Both the position numbers and the translations under genes were made by a program. The notes beneath the pieces were generated by a model that made no database searches, was not told the DNA's origin, and saw only the letters and a list, made by a program, of their open reading frames with translations. Source: Bacteroidota bacterium (lineage in GTDB: Bacteria; Zhuqueibacterota; JdFR-76; DREG01). From it: DNA of 6,448 nucleotides. How positions within the stretch are numbered: position 1 is the first letter of the stretch; every line of letters begins with the position of its first letter. Below are positions 1 to 6,133 of the stretch, in pieces. The DNA lies in the NCBI GenBank assembly GCA_030624545.1, contig JAUXJX010000125.1, forward strand, positions 1 through 6,448. Reading direction: 5' to 3'.

Positions 1-90
1 CATCCCGAAGGGATCTTGGTTGGCCAAAATGTTTACTTGCAATATCTTTTTCCCTTCATCTCAAAAAAGGTCCCGGCCTGCCGGGATGAC
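1..90. repeat. Imperfect inverted-repeat element, left end cut by window
   Basis: The left end reads CATCCCGAAGGGATCTT. The right end, read on the minus strand, starts GTCATCCCGGC and leads into CTTTTTTGAG. Both ends therefore point outward with GTCAT and carry an internal purine-rich block followed by CTT. The element at 448-519 has the same architecture and shares the exact decamer CTCAAAAAAG (60-69 here, 493-502 there), which suggests one repeat family. There is no coding capacity. The first bases of the left arm probably lie before the window. Confidence 0.5.
63..86 (-). terminator. Possible intrinsic terminator for the 140-412 gene, within the repeat arm
   Basis: Read on the minus strand this is a perfect 7-bp GC-rich inverted repeat, TCCCGGC-AG-GCCGGGA (86 to 71), then CC and six T. 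It lies about 55 nt after the stop codon of the minus-strand gene at 140-412. The 2-nt loop means the innermost pair must open, and the hairpin is also the arm of a repeat element, so a terminator role is only plausible. Confidence 0.35.
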
Positions 91-139
91 AGCATAGGGA
101 AGTTTTAGCCTTAAAGTCATTATTTGTGAATGATTCAAA

Positions 140-412
140 TTAGTTCCTTAAATCTTTGTCTCTGTCCTTGAACTTGATCAACAGCCGGGCGTCCTTGTGT
201 TGCTTAAGGTTGCCTCTCGCCGCAAGCAACAGAACGATGATCAACGCGAACTTTGTACCGTTGAGGGTGTTAGTCAGAATAGAGTATGCCAACAAGCCCA
301 CAGCCGCTGCAATGCCTGCAATACTAAAGTAAAGGTAATTTTTTACGTTCCGGATTTGCCGCGCCAGAAATTTCTCCTCCTTCGGCGTCAGTGTGGATTC
401 TGAATCTTGCAT
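140..412 (-). CDS. Small two-helix membrane protein, function unknown
   Basis: A 90-residue protein that I do not recognise. It has a charged, basic cytoplasmic-type N-terminus (residues 1-25, many Lys/Glu/Arg) and two hydrophobic segments at about 28-46 and 53-66 joined by a short Asn/Thr-rich turn. A strongly charged C-terminal tail of alternating Lys, Arg and Asp follows. This hairpin topology would put both ends in the cytoplasm. The ATG at 412 has no clear Shine-Dalgarno sequence upstream, so the start is uncertain. The gene sits alone between two repeat elements (1-90 and 448-519), about 150 bp from its nearest neighbour. It is probably real, because charge and hydrophobicity alternate sensibly along the frame, but it could be a poorly conserved orphan. 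Confidence 0.6.
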   Translation of the reverse strand: MQDSESTLTPKEEKFLARQIRNVKNYLYFSIAGIAAAVGLLAYSILTNTLNGTKFALIIVLLLAARGNLKQHKDARLLIKFKDRDKDLRN

Positions 413-447
413 TGGCAGCTCGTCAATTCAAACACGTGACATTATGA

Positions 448-519
448 TGTCATTCAGGAGAAATCTTTTTAAATAACTGCATCTTACATTGACTCAAAAA
501 AGATTCCTCCTGAATGACA
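448..519. repeat. Long inverted repeat, 23-nt arms around a 26-nt loop
   Basis: The left arm (448-470) starts TGTCATTCAGGAG and ends in CTTTTT. The right arm (497-519) is its reverse complement except for one A/C mismatch (461 against 506), so 22 of 23 positions pair. The loop is 471-496. The outward TGTCATTC ends and the CTCAAAAAAG decamer match the element at 1-90. There is no open reading frame, and the size suits a small palindromic interspersed repeat. It could fold in RNA of either strand, but no long T-run follows the whole structure, so it is not called a terminator. Confidence 0.75.
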
Positions 520-530
520 AGTAGTTTTTG

Positions 531-560
531 AATCTGTGAAAATCCGTGTCAATCCGTGGT
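531..560. repeat. Three tandem decamers of the AATCYGTG type
   Basis: The stretch is AATCTGTGAA, AATCCGTGTC and AATCCGTGGT, three consecutive 10-bp units sharing AATCYGTG. The last unit abuts the stop codon of the minus-strand gene at 560. Similar short phased repeats occur between genes in many environmental bacterial genomes (general recollection). Their function is unknown. Confidence 0.5.
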
Positions 561-1090
561 TAAATAAGTCTTTGCTCAGCCTCGTTTGGTTCCGGCACTT
601 CCGGAGAATAGTCGAAATCTTCCGAAAGCGCTGCCTTGGCCGCAAAGACAAAGAGGGTAATCAATCCCCAGGATAAACCCACGACCACCCCAACATCGAT
701 GATGCCCCGCCAGGGCTGGTCGATGCGCTGGATGACGATAATCAAGATGATTATTGCCGTGGTGAGCGCGATGATATGTCGCTGTCTATTCCTAAGTACG
801 TGAAAGTAGCCAATACAGAACAGCGGAGCCAGGAGGATATGCAAAGCCTTCGGATTTTGGTACAGATATTTGCACCTTGCGGCGACCCTTGGTGAGAACC
901 CTTTCTGGAAGCCGCGGTAAGCTTCCGAATAGAGCATGAAGAGGATATTGCTCACGAGAGCAGCCCAGTGATACCAGAGCAGCTCATACTCGAAAGCCTC
1001 TATCGCAATAGGCGTCAACCGAAACAGTGTAAAACCGATCAACAATATTACTCCTGAAAATCCCCAAATTGCTCCCAATAATCCGATCAT
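560..1090 (-). CDS. Five-helix conserved membrane protein, function unknown
   Basis: A polytopic inner-membrane protein of 176 residues from the ATG at 1090. Hydrophobic segments lie at roughly 2-24, 37-53, 82-100, 105-122 and 131-152, followed by an acidic, proline-rich cytoplasmic-type tail. Between helices 2 and 3 is the conserved-looking polar block YSEAYRGFQKGFSPRVAAR, and before helix 5 the block QPWRGIIDVGVVVGL. These resemble a family of uncharacterised bacterial membrane proteins I have seen before, but I cannot name a function. A TTG at 1117 would add nine residues and overlap the upstream gene by 11 bp. I prefer the ATG because the extension (MTFEFGADS) is not needed for the first helix and the TTG has no well-spaced ribosome site. 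The gene lies 16 bp after the 1107-1469 gene, so they are probably one transcript. Confidence 0.7.
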   Translation of the reverse strand: MIGLLGAIWGFSGVILLIGFTLFRLTPIAIEAFEYELLWYHWAALVSNILFMLYSEAYRGFQKGFSPRVAARCKYLYQNPKALHILLAPLFCIGYFHVLRNRQRHIIALTTAIIILIIVIQRIDQPWRGIIDVGVVVGLSWGLITLFVFAAKAALSEDFDYSPEVPEPNEAEQRLI

Positions 1091-1106
1091 TGAATCAGCA
1101 CCAAAT

Positions 1107-1469
1107 TCAAAAGTCAATTCCCGGCATGTCTTCCCACTTCGGCTCTCCCTCCGGCTTGAAGTTTCTGGTGCCGACGAAATTCAGTTCATTATGATGGAAA
1201 TTGAGTTTGAATTTCCCTCCGCCGAAATTCTTCAAAAGATAATTCATGGGATCATTAATGAGTGCCATCATGTCCTTTATATCATATTTGGCCAGTCCTT
1301 TGAACCGAACTGAATTGTGCCAGGGCTCCTGAACCAATACCGTGACCGTGGATTCACTCAAGATCTTGAGAAAGGCTTTTTCAAGCCTCTCCTCATCAGG
1401 ACCGGCCTTAAATGATCGCTCGAGCTGCCTCGTTACATATTCCTTGTATAATTCCCAGACCCATTCCAT
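1107..1469 (-). CDS. Soluble hypothetical protein
   Basis: A 120-residue protein with no signal peptide and no hydrophobic segment, so probably cytoplasmic. The N-terminal third is rich in Glu, Lys and Arg and looks helical (WELYKEYVTRQLERSF). The C-terminal two-thirds looks like mixed beta structure with Trp, His and Phe-rich stretches, including NFGGGKFKLNFHHNELNF, and ends in a Pro/Glu-rich tail. I do not recognise a family. The ATG at 1469 is chosen because GGGAAG lies about 11 nt before it. A GTG at 1481 would add four residues but has that same site directly against it. It appears to be the first gene of a minus-strand pair with the membrane protein downstream. Confidence 0.6.
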   Translation of the reverse strand: MEWVWELYKEYVTRQLERSFKAGPDEERLEKAFLKILSESTVTVLVQEPWHNSVRFKGLAKYDIKDMMALINDPMNYLLKNFGGGKFKLNFHHNELNFVGTRNFKPEGEPKWEDMPGIDF

Positions 1470-1505
1470 AAACAGACACACTTCCCATTATTGATGAATT
1501 CTTGC

Positions 1506-1564
1506 CACAAAGACTCAAACTGTCATCCTGAATCCACCGCAGGCAAGGCAACCAGGTCTTTGTG
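1506..1564. repeat. Degenerate repeat remnant with 9-bp inverted arms
   Basis: CACAAAGAC (1506-1514) and GTCTTTGTG (1556-1564) are perfect reverse complements. Between them, from 1521, is TGTCATCCTGAAT, followed by a run ending CAGGTCTT, which resembles one arm of the GTCATYC...ATCTT elements at 1-90 and 448-519. It lies in the divergent spacer of about 400 bp (1470-1865), which holds no credible gene. Another small perfect inverted repeat, TTAATTCA-6 nt-TGAATTAA, is at 1599-1620. It is AT-rich and of unknown meaning. Confidence 0.4.
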
Positions 1565-1778
1565 CCTTCGTGGCTTTGAATTCTTCAAGTAAACCAATTT
1601 AATTCATTTCTTTGAATTAATTGCGCGGTTTGCAGATATTCTGTCCGCCATATGAAGGTTGTAATATGCCCCAAATAAATTGAATTTTCCAGCATAAAGA
1701 TTCGCTAATTGATCCAACCATCAAGTCCGTTGATATTATGTTGCGAACAAGGCTATCACACGGTGTCAAAAGTTTTCC

Positions 1779-1807
1779 TTGACATTTAGTTTTTTTTTCC
1801 ATACCAT
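1779..1807 (+). promoter_or_regulatory. Sigma-70-like promoter of the oxidase cluster
   Basis: A consensus -35 box TTGACA (1779-1784) is followed by a 17-nt spacer, mostly T-rich, and a -10 box TACCAT (1802-1807), which keeps the important TA and final T. Transcription would start near 1814, giving a leader of about 50 nt before the lipoprotein ATG. The surrounding AT-rich DNA and the position directly upstream of the first plus-strand gene support it. A small palindrome ACACGGTGT (about 1758-1766) just upstream could be an operator half-site, but this is weak. Confidence 0.55.
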
Positions 1808-1865
1808 TCACAATCTTTTTTCTGAGAAACGCCAACAAAACCAAAAACATATGGGAGATTCACAA

Positions 1866-2645
1866 ATGAGAATCAAAAGTAAATTGTTGTTGTCGGCGAT
1901 TGGGTTTTCCTTATTAGCGGCCGGCTGTGGGGGCGGAGGAGAGGAGCCTGCCCAGGAGGCACAGACGCCGTCGGGAGATAAGCCCGCCGTCATGGCCGCA
2001 GCCGGATCTTCCACAATCAACGGAACGGTCAACTTTACGGGAACTGCACCTGCAGCGAAACGGGTAAATCAGGATCAAGAATGTAGAGTCTTGCACACTG
2101 AGCCCGTTTATTCTCAAAACGTGATTGTCAATGAGAATGGAACGCTCAGAAATGTGTTTGTTTATGTTAAGGAAGGTCTTGGGGACCGTAAATTTGACCC
2201 GCCTTCGGAACCGGTAGTTTTTGACCAGAAGGGCTGTATGTACGAGCCGCACGTCTTCGGCGTCCAAAAAGGCCAGATGATAAAAATACTTAATAGTGAT
2301 CCCCTTTTGCACAACATCCACGCGCTGCCAAAGGACAACAGGCCCTTCAACTTCGGCATGCCCAAGCAGGGAGACGTAAGAGAGCGCTCGTTTAAGAAGA
2401 CGGAAGTTATGGTCAAAATCAAATGTGATGTGCATCCCTGGATGGACGCCTATTGCGGTGTTCTTGATCACCCATACTTCAGCGTTTCCGGCGATGACGG
2501 TTCCTATAGCATTAAGAACCTTCCCGCGGGAGAATATGTTATCGAGGTCTGGCACGAGAAATATGGCACAATGACGCAGACCATTAGCGTTGGAGACGAC
2601 GAGACAACAACCGCTGATTTCTCAATTGGGAAGACCTCGAGCTAG
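1866..2645 (+). CDS. Lipoprotein with cupredoxin-like copper site and carboxypeptidase-regulatory-like domain
   Basis: A predicted exported lipoprotein of 259 residues. A basic N-terminus and hydrophobic core end in LLAAGC, with Cys21 as the likely lipidated residue, followed by a flexible Gly/Glu/Pro/Ala linker to about 48. The central part (about 50-200) looks like a cupredoxin-type beta barrel. LLHNIH (His149, His152) and KCDVHPWM (Cys187, His190, Met193) resemble the His/Cys/His/Met ligands of type-1 copper sites, although the Cys-His-Met spacing is shorter than in plastocyanin. Cys73, Cys124, His129 and Cys197 could be further ligands or disulfides. Residues about 204-254 (DGSYSIKNLPAGEYVIEVWHE) match a carboxypeptidase-regulatory-like beta-sandwich. 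The ATG at 1866 follows GGGAG by 8 nt. An in-frame TTG at 1779 is rejected because it lies in the -35 box. Placed first in an oxidase cluster, it may pass electrons to CuA or deliver copper; this is inference. Confidence 0.85.
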   Translation: MRIKSKLLLSAIGFSLLAAGCGGGGEEPAQEAQTPSGDKPAVMAAAGSSTINGTVNFTGTAPAAKRVNQDQECRVLHTEPVYSQNVIVNENGTLRNVFVYVKEGLGDRKFDPPSEPVVFDQKGCMYEPHVFGVQKGQMIKILNSDPLLHNIHALPKDNRPFNFGMPKQGDVRERSFKKTEVMVKIKCDVHPWMDAYCGVLDHPYFSVSGDDGSYSIKNLPAGEYVIEVWHEKYGTMTQTISVGDDETTTADFSIGKTSS

Positions 2646-2746
2646 ATAGGCGGGCGTTGATCGAGTTGTTGGTTGTGGCAATCGATCTCGTGTAATTGAC
2701 AATATTCCGGATGAATGAGGGCCCCCACTTTTTTGCGGGGTGAATC

Positions 2747-2778
2747 CCACCGATTCCTCTAAGATCGGTGGTTTTTTT
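2747..2778 (+). terminator. Intrinsic terminator between the lipoprotein gene and ctaD
   Basis: CCACCGAT (2747-2754) and ATCGGTGG (2764-2771) form a perfect 8-bp stem with a 9-nt loop, followed directly by seven T (2772-2778). Immediately upstream, C-run 2723-2726 and G-run 2737-2740 can form a weaker hairpin. GGTG 2739-2742 can alternatively pair with CACC 2748-2751 and would then block the terminator stem. Only 40 nt separate the T-run from the ctaD start, so the structure either ends the lipoprotein transcript or acts as a partial terminator or attenuator in the ctaD leader. Confidence 0.85.
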
Positions 2779-2818
2779 CGCCAACTATTTCATAAACAAT
2801 CAGGAAGGCAGAAAAACC

Positions 2819-4612
2819 ATGACGAATAGTGCCGAAGGCTCTGGCGACAAAGCTGAGCATAACGAAGAAACTCCTGTTGAGCGGCACGCTGAGCACCAAG
2901 AAGATCTAGGTTTTTGGCGGAAGTATATATTTTCCACCGATCACAAGGTCATTGGCCTTCAATATGCCTTCACAAGCATGTTCTTTCTCCTTTTTGGCTT
3001 TTCCCTGATGATGCTCATGCGCTGGCAGTTGGCCTTCCCCGGCGAAGCCCTTCCAATCATCGGCAAGCTTTTCGGCGAAGCGAACATGCCGGATGGGGTT
3101 ATGGATCCCCAGTTTTATAATCAGCTGGGAGCCATGCACGGCACCATCATGGTGTTCCTAGGCATAGTTCCCCTGGCCGTAGGAGCATTTGGCAATTTTG
3201 TGGTTCCGCTGCAAATCGGCGCCCCTGATATGGCCTTCCCCAAACTCAATATGGCGAGCTATTGGGCTCTCTTTACCGGCGGCATCATAATGCTGGTCAG
3301 TTTCATTCTTCCCGGCGGAGCTGCGAAATCCGGTTGGACTTCCTATACACCCTTGGCTGTCATTGAAACCACGGGCCAAACCTTTTGGCTTTTGGGGATG
3401 ATCTTCCTCATTACCTCATCCCTGCTGGGGGCAATCAACTTTATAACGACTATTATTCAAATGAGGGCAAAAGGGCTAACCTTTATGCGCCTGCCGTTCT
3501 TTGTCTGGGTGCAGTTTATCACCGCGTTTCTATTGCTGCTTGCCTTCCCGCCTCTTGAAGCTGCAGGCGTTCTCCAACTTATGGACCGCTTGGCAGGAAC
3601 CAGCTTCTTCTTGCCCAGCGGATTGGTCGTGAGTGGGGAAGTTCTGAATGTCAGCGGCGGCGGCAGCCCTCTGTTGTGGCAGCATCTCTTCTGGTTCCTG
3701 GCACACCCTGAGGTATACGTATTGATCCTGCCGGCCATGGGAATTGTTGCGGAAATTATCTCCAACAACACCCGCAAGCCAATCTGGGGCTATAAGTCCA
3801 TGGTCTATTCGCTCATCTTCTTGGGTTTTATGTCCTTTATCGTCTGGGCCCATCATATGTTCATAACCGGCATGGGGACGATGATGAGCGCGTTCTTCCA
3901 GACAACGACAATGATCATCTCCGTTCCGTCAGTGATCATTCTTTCAGCTCTTTTCATATCTTTGTGGGGCGGCTCAATACGATTTACTACGCCAATGCTT
4001 TTTGCGCTGGGATTTCTGCCCATGTTCGGCATCGGTGGATTGACTGGATTGCCCCTGGGCTTGGCGCCCACAGACATCCATCTGCATGACACTTATTATG
4101 TCATCGGCCATTTCCATTACATCGTTGCCCCGGGCACCATTCTGGCGCTGTTTGCGGGAGTCTATTATTGGTTTCCCAAGATAACGGGTCGAAAGATGAG
4201 TGACGTTCTCGGTAAGATTCATTTCTGGGGAACGATCGTTTTTATGAACGGCGTGTTCATGCCCATGTTTATCCAGGGACTGGCCGGCGTTTCGAGGCGG
4301 CTATACGATGGCGGCCAACTTTATGATATCGCACAGCCGGTTTTGGAATGGAACGTGTTCATGTCGGTTTCGGCATGGCTGTTGGGAGTGGCTCAGATTC
4401 CATTCCTCATTAATCTCTTTGGGAGCATTAAGAAGGGCAAAAAGGTATCAGCCAACCCATGGGAAGCCACTACGATGGAATGGACGGCGGCGCCGTCGCC
4501 CCCAATTCCGCATGGAAATTTTCCGGTTGTACCGACCGCTTATCGCGGGCCTTATGAATACAGCGTTCCGGGCAGTTCAAGCGGATTCATTCCTCAAGAC
4601 CAGGAGAACTAA
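2819..4612 (+). CDS. ctaD: Cytochrome c oxidase subunit I (A-type haem-copper oxidase)
   Basis: The catalytic subunit, 597 residues and about 12 membrane helices, which reduces oxygen at a haem-CuB centre and pumps protons. Ligands seen: His107 and His433 for the low-spin haem, His431 for the high-spin haem, and His296, His345 and His346 for CuB. Tyr300 in HPEVY would be the His-Tyr crosslink, with Glu298 next to it. Other markers are His423/Asp424 (Mg site) and Arg493/Arg494 (haem propionates). The D-channel is present: Asp137 in GAPDMAFP, Asn144, Ser200/Ser201 and Asn207. The usual K-channel lysine is Ile374, and the Ser-His pair of mitochondrial subunit I is Ala311-Glu312. The ANPWEATTMEW C-terminus is typical of bacterial CtaD. 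ATG 2819 follows AGGAAGG by 10 nt. An in-frame GTG at 2768 falls inside the terminator stem and is rejected. ctaE follows after 6 bp. Confidence 0.97.
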   Translation: MTNSAEGSGDKAEHNEETPVERHAEHQEDLGFWRKYIFSTDHKVIGLQYAFTSMFFLLFGFSLMMLMRWQLAFPGEALPIIGKLFGEANMPDGVMDPQFYNQLGAMHGTIMVFLGIVPLAVGAFGNFVVPLQIGAPDMAFPKLNMASYWALFTGGIIMLVSFILPGGAAKSGWTSYTPLAVIETTGQTFWLLGMIFLITSSLLGAINFITTIIQMRAKGLTFMRLPFFVWVQFITAFLLLLAFPPLEAAGVLQLMDRLAGTSFFLPSGLVVSGEVLNVSGGGSPLLWQHLFWFLAHPEVYVLILPAMGIVAEIISNNTRKPIWGYKSMVYSLIFLGFMSFIVWAHHMFITGMGTMMSAFFQTTTMIISVPSVIILSALFISLWGGSIRFTTPMLFALGFLPMFGIGGLTGLPLGLAPTDIHLHDTYYVIGHFHYIVAPGTILALFAGVYYWFPKITGRKMSDVLGKIHFWGTIVFMNGVFMPMFIQGLAGVSRRLYDGGQLYDIAQPVLEWNVFMSVSAWLLGVAQIPFLINLFGSIKKGKKVSANPWEATTMEWTAAPSPPIPHGNFPVVPTAYRGPYEYSVPGSSSGFIPQDQEN

Positions 4613-4618
4613 GCATTT

Positions 4619-5236
4619 ATGGAAATCCCCTATACAACTACAGTTCGACCGGATACCGGCGTCTACAATGCCAAGTTGGGAGTATGGTTATTTCTCGCTT
4701 CTGAAGTGATGTTATTCGGCGGTCTTTTCTCTGCCTATATATTCCTGCGAGTCGGTGCACCGGAATGGCCCGGAATGATCGCAGGTCATATGTTTGAGAG
4801 GTCCTCGGACATCCTCAACGTTCCCATTGGAACATTCAATACGATGGTTCTCATCGCTTCCAGTGTTACCATGGTCTTGTCCTGGGCATCTCTAATGATG
4901 AAAAACTTCAGCAAGTATAAACTCTACATGGGGCTGACCATCCTGTTCGGCTTTATCTTTCTAATCGTAAAGGCATTTGAGTACAGCGATAAATTCTCAC
5001 ATCATTTTTACCCGTCTGAAAGCGCCTTCCTCGCCATATATTTCACACTTACCGGATTGCATGGACTGCATGTGATCGGCGGAATCATTGTCAACTTATA
5101 TTTCTGGGGACCCGGCAGCAAAATGTGGAAGACTCAGCCGAAGCGCTTCACCAACCGCATCGAAATCGCCGGGCTCTATTGGCATTTCGTTGACATTGTC
5201 TGGATATTTTTGTTTCCGACCATTTATTTACTATAG
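4619..5236 (+). CDS. ctaE: Cytochrome c oxidase subunit III
   Basis: A structural subunit of 205 residues that packs against subunit I and helps sustain proton uptake through the D-channel (family knowledge). It has five membrane helices at about 20-44, 73-93, 102-121, 135-160 and 184-204. It is thus the short form lacking the first two helices of mitochondrial subunit III. Conserved family features are Glu29 in SEVMLF within the first helix, the GLHGLHV motif (His148, His151) and the C-terminal IEIAGLYWHFVDIVW block. The ATG at 4619 lies 6 bp after the ctaD stop. Its ribosome site AGGAGAA (4602-4608) is inside the last codons of ctaD, which favours translational coupling. Confidence 0.96.
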   Translation: MEIPYTTTVRPDTGVYNAKLGVWLFLASEVMLFGGLFSAYIFLRVGAPEWPGMIAGHMFERSSDILNVPIGTFNTMVLIASSVTMVLSWASLMMKNFSKYKLYMGLTILFGFIFLIVKAFEYSDKFSHHFYPSESAFLAIYFTLTGLHGLHVIGGIIVNLYFWGPGSKMWKTQPKRFTNRIEIAGLYWHFVDIVWIFLFPTIYLL

Positions 5237-5244
5237 GATGTTCT

Positions 5245-5562
5245 ATGAGCGAAACAACCGATCACGAACATGTAAAAAAGCACGTACGCGTTTACATTAT
5301 TGTTTTTGCAGCGCTGGCAGCGCTGACCATCGTAACCGTTGCCATAGCCTACTTAGAACTTTCCATTGTGCCCGCCATTATGGTTGCGCTGTTCATAGCA
5401 ATTGTGAAGGGATCGCTCGTGGCGGGATATTTCATGCATCTGATTTCGGAAAAAAAGGTAATCATTTCCATACTCATTGTAGCGGGCGTATTTCTCATCG
5501 TATTATTCGTCCTAACGATTTCATCGTATCACGATCAAGATAGGAGCAGCCTTGTCCCTTAA
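5245..5562 (+). CDS. ctaF: Cytochrome c oxidase subunit IV (prokaryotic type)
   Basis: A small membrane subunit of 105 residues belonging to the prokaryotic cytochrome c oxidase subunit IV family. It has three hydrophobic helices, about 15-36, 41-63 and 72-93. The conserved signature is Lys55 in the second helix followed by GYFMHL (61-66), which is typical of this family in ctaCDEF operons. The N-terminus is His/Lys-rich and hydrophilic. The ATG at 5245 comes 8 bp after the ctaE stop, and AGGA (5235-5238), overlapping that stop, is the ribosome site. Family members assist assembly or stability of the complex and carry no cofactor. The last 11 bp overlap the next gene. Confidence 0.93.
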   Translation: MSETTDHEHVKKHVRVYIIVFAALAALTIVTVAIAYLELSIVPAIMVALFIAIVKGSLVAGYFMHLISEKKVIISILIVAGVFLIVLFVLTISSYHDQDRSSLVP

Positions 5563-5749
5563 AGCGATACACATATTTCTTATTTCCATATCGATCCTGC
5601 TCGCTTTCGGTTTTGGTGCGTGGGCCATATTTGTCCCGGGCGGCGGCCTGTATTTATTTCTTGGGCTGCTGTCGGTCGTTGTCGGAATTCTGCTGATTAT
5701 CTACCTCATCAAATTTGTGCAGAAGCTGAAAAATGTTAGTCTTCTTTGA
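5552..5749 (+). CDS. Small two-helix membrane protein of the oxidase cluster
   Basis: A 65-residue, very hydrophobic protein with two helices (about 5-27 and 30-54), a PGGG turn between them and a short basic tail (KFVQKLKN). The start is TTG at 5552, supported by a clear AGGAG (5542-5546) 5 nt upstream. The frame overlaps the end of ctaF by 11 bp, a classic sign of translational coupling. I do not recognise a named family, although small two-helix proteins are often seen in this position in oxidase clusters. It may be an accessory subunit or assembly helper, inferred from context only. Confidence 0.75.
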   Translation: MSLKAIHIFLISISILLAFGFGAWAIFVPGGGLYLFLGLLSVVVGILLIIYLIKFVQKLKNVSLL

Positions 5750-5770
5750 GACTCGGGCGATAAATAGTAG

Positions 5771-6019
5771 ATGAGCAGATTTTCAAAATACCTCCGGATT
5801 GGTATTGTTCTGGCAGGCGTGGCCCTGCTTTTCTTACCTGAAGCTGCGAATGCCTGTCCACGCTGTTTTGGCGCCCAGGTTGATTCGCCCATCACGCAAG
5901 GAATGAGTATGGCCATGCTAAGCCTGATTGGATTAACCGGAAGCGTTTTGGCAGGAATCGTGCTGTTCTTCCTTCAAATGATAAGACGCGCAAAAAAGCT
6001 AGGGTCTGGGAGTTTGTAG
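5771..6019 (+). CDS. Small exported membrane protein with a CPxC motif
   Basis: An 82-residue protein with a basic N-terminus, a signal-like hydrophobic stretch (8-22) and a probable signal peptidase site near residue 28 (EAANA). ACPRCFGAQVDSP follows, with Cys29 and Cys32. A second hydrophobic helix (about 47-70) ends in RRAKK, which would place the CPRC motif in the periplasm and the C-terminus in the cytoplasm. CPxC motifs bind metal or do thiol exchange, so a role in copper or redox handling for CuA or CuB is conceivable but unproven. Similar short CPxCFG proteins beside oxidase genes are familiar to me, but I know of no assigned function. The ATG at 5771 has no strong Shine-Dalgarno sequence. 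The gene lies 21 bp after the two-helix gene and 114 bp before ctaC; that 114-bp gap shows no convincing terminator or promoter. Confidence 0.72.
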   Translation: MSRFSKYLRIGIVLAGVALLFLPEAANACPRCFGAQVDSPITQGMSMAMLSLIGLTGSVLAGIVLFFLQMIRRAKKLGSGSL

Positions 6020-6133
6020 CTTCTGACGAGGGATTTTGCTTCCACGGCCTGAAAGGCTATTTGAAAAAGTGGAGAGTGCGTACGATCTGTTTCGAATTGT
6101 TTTTATTGATCTGGGAAAAGGAGCATAAGCAAT

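Noticed and set aside
1617..1850. Minus-strand open frame of 77 codons in the divergent spacer
   Set aside because: It covers the AT-rich promoter region, has no sensible domain or hydrophobic pattern, and conflicts with the plus-strand promoter and leader.
1779..1865. Upstream TTG start adding 29 residues to the lipoprotein
   Set aside because: It lies within the -35 box, lacks a ribosome site and would bury the lipoprotein signal. ATG 1866 has GGGAG at 8 nt.
1914..2555. Minus-strand open frame of 213 codons opposite the lipoprotein gene
   Set aside because: Its product has no recognisable features, and the plus strand here encodes a clear lipoprotein with conserved copper-ligand motifs, so this is an antisense shadow.
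2768..2818. Upstream GTG start for ctaD
   Set aside because: It falls in the 3' arm of the terminator hairpin. The ATG at 2819 has AGGAAGG and gives a normal N-terminus.
3853..4222. Minus-strand open frames opposite ctaD
   Set aside because: They are mirror frames of a highly conserved coding sequence, with no start signals or recognisable products.
4308..4709. Plus-strand open frame of 133 codons across the ctaD-ctaE junction
   Set aside because: It is out of frame with both well-supported genes and gives an Arg/Trp-rich product with no family resemblance.
5088..5543. Plus-strand open frame of 151 codons across ctaE and ctaF
   Set aside because: It overlaps two genes with clear family signatures in another frame, and its product is low in hydrophobic order and rich in Cys, Arg and Ser.
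6020..6133. Possible terminator or promoter between the CPxC gene and ctaC
   Set aside because: The only hairpin (GCCT-GAA-AGGC, 6047-6057) has four pairs and no T-run. TTGAAA at 6061 has no -10 box at 16-18 nt.
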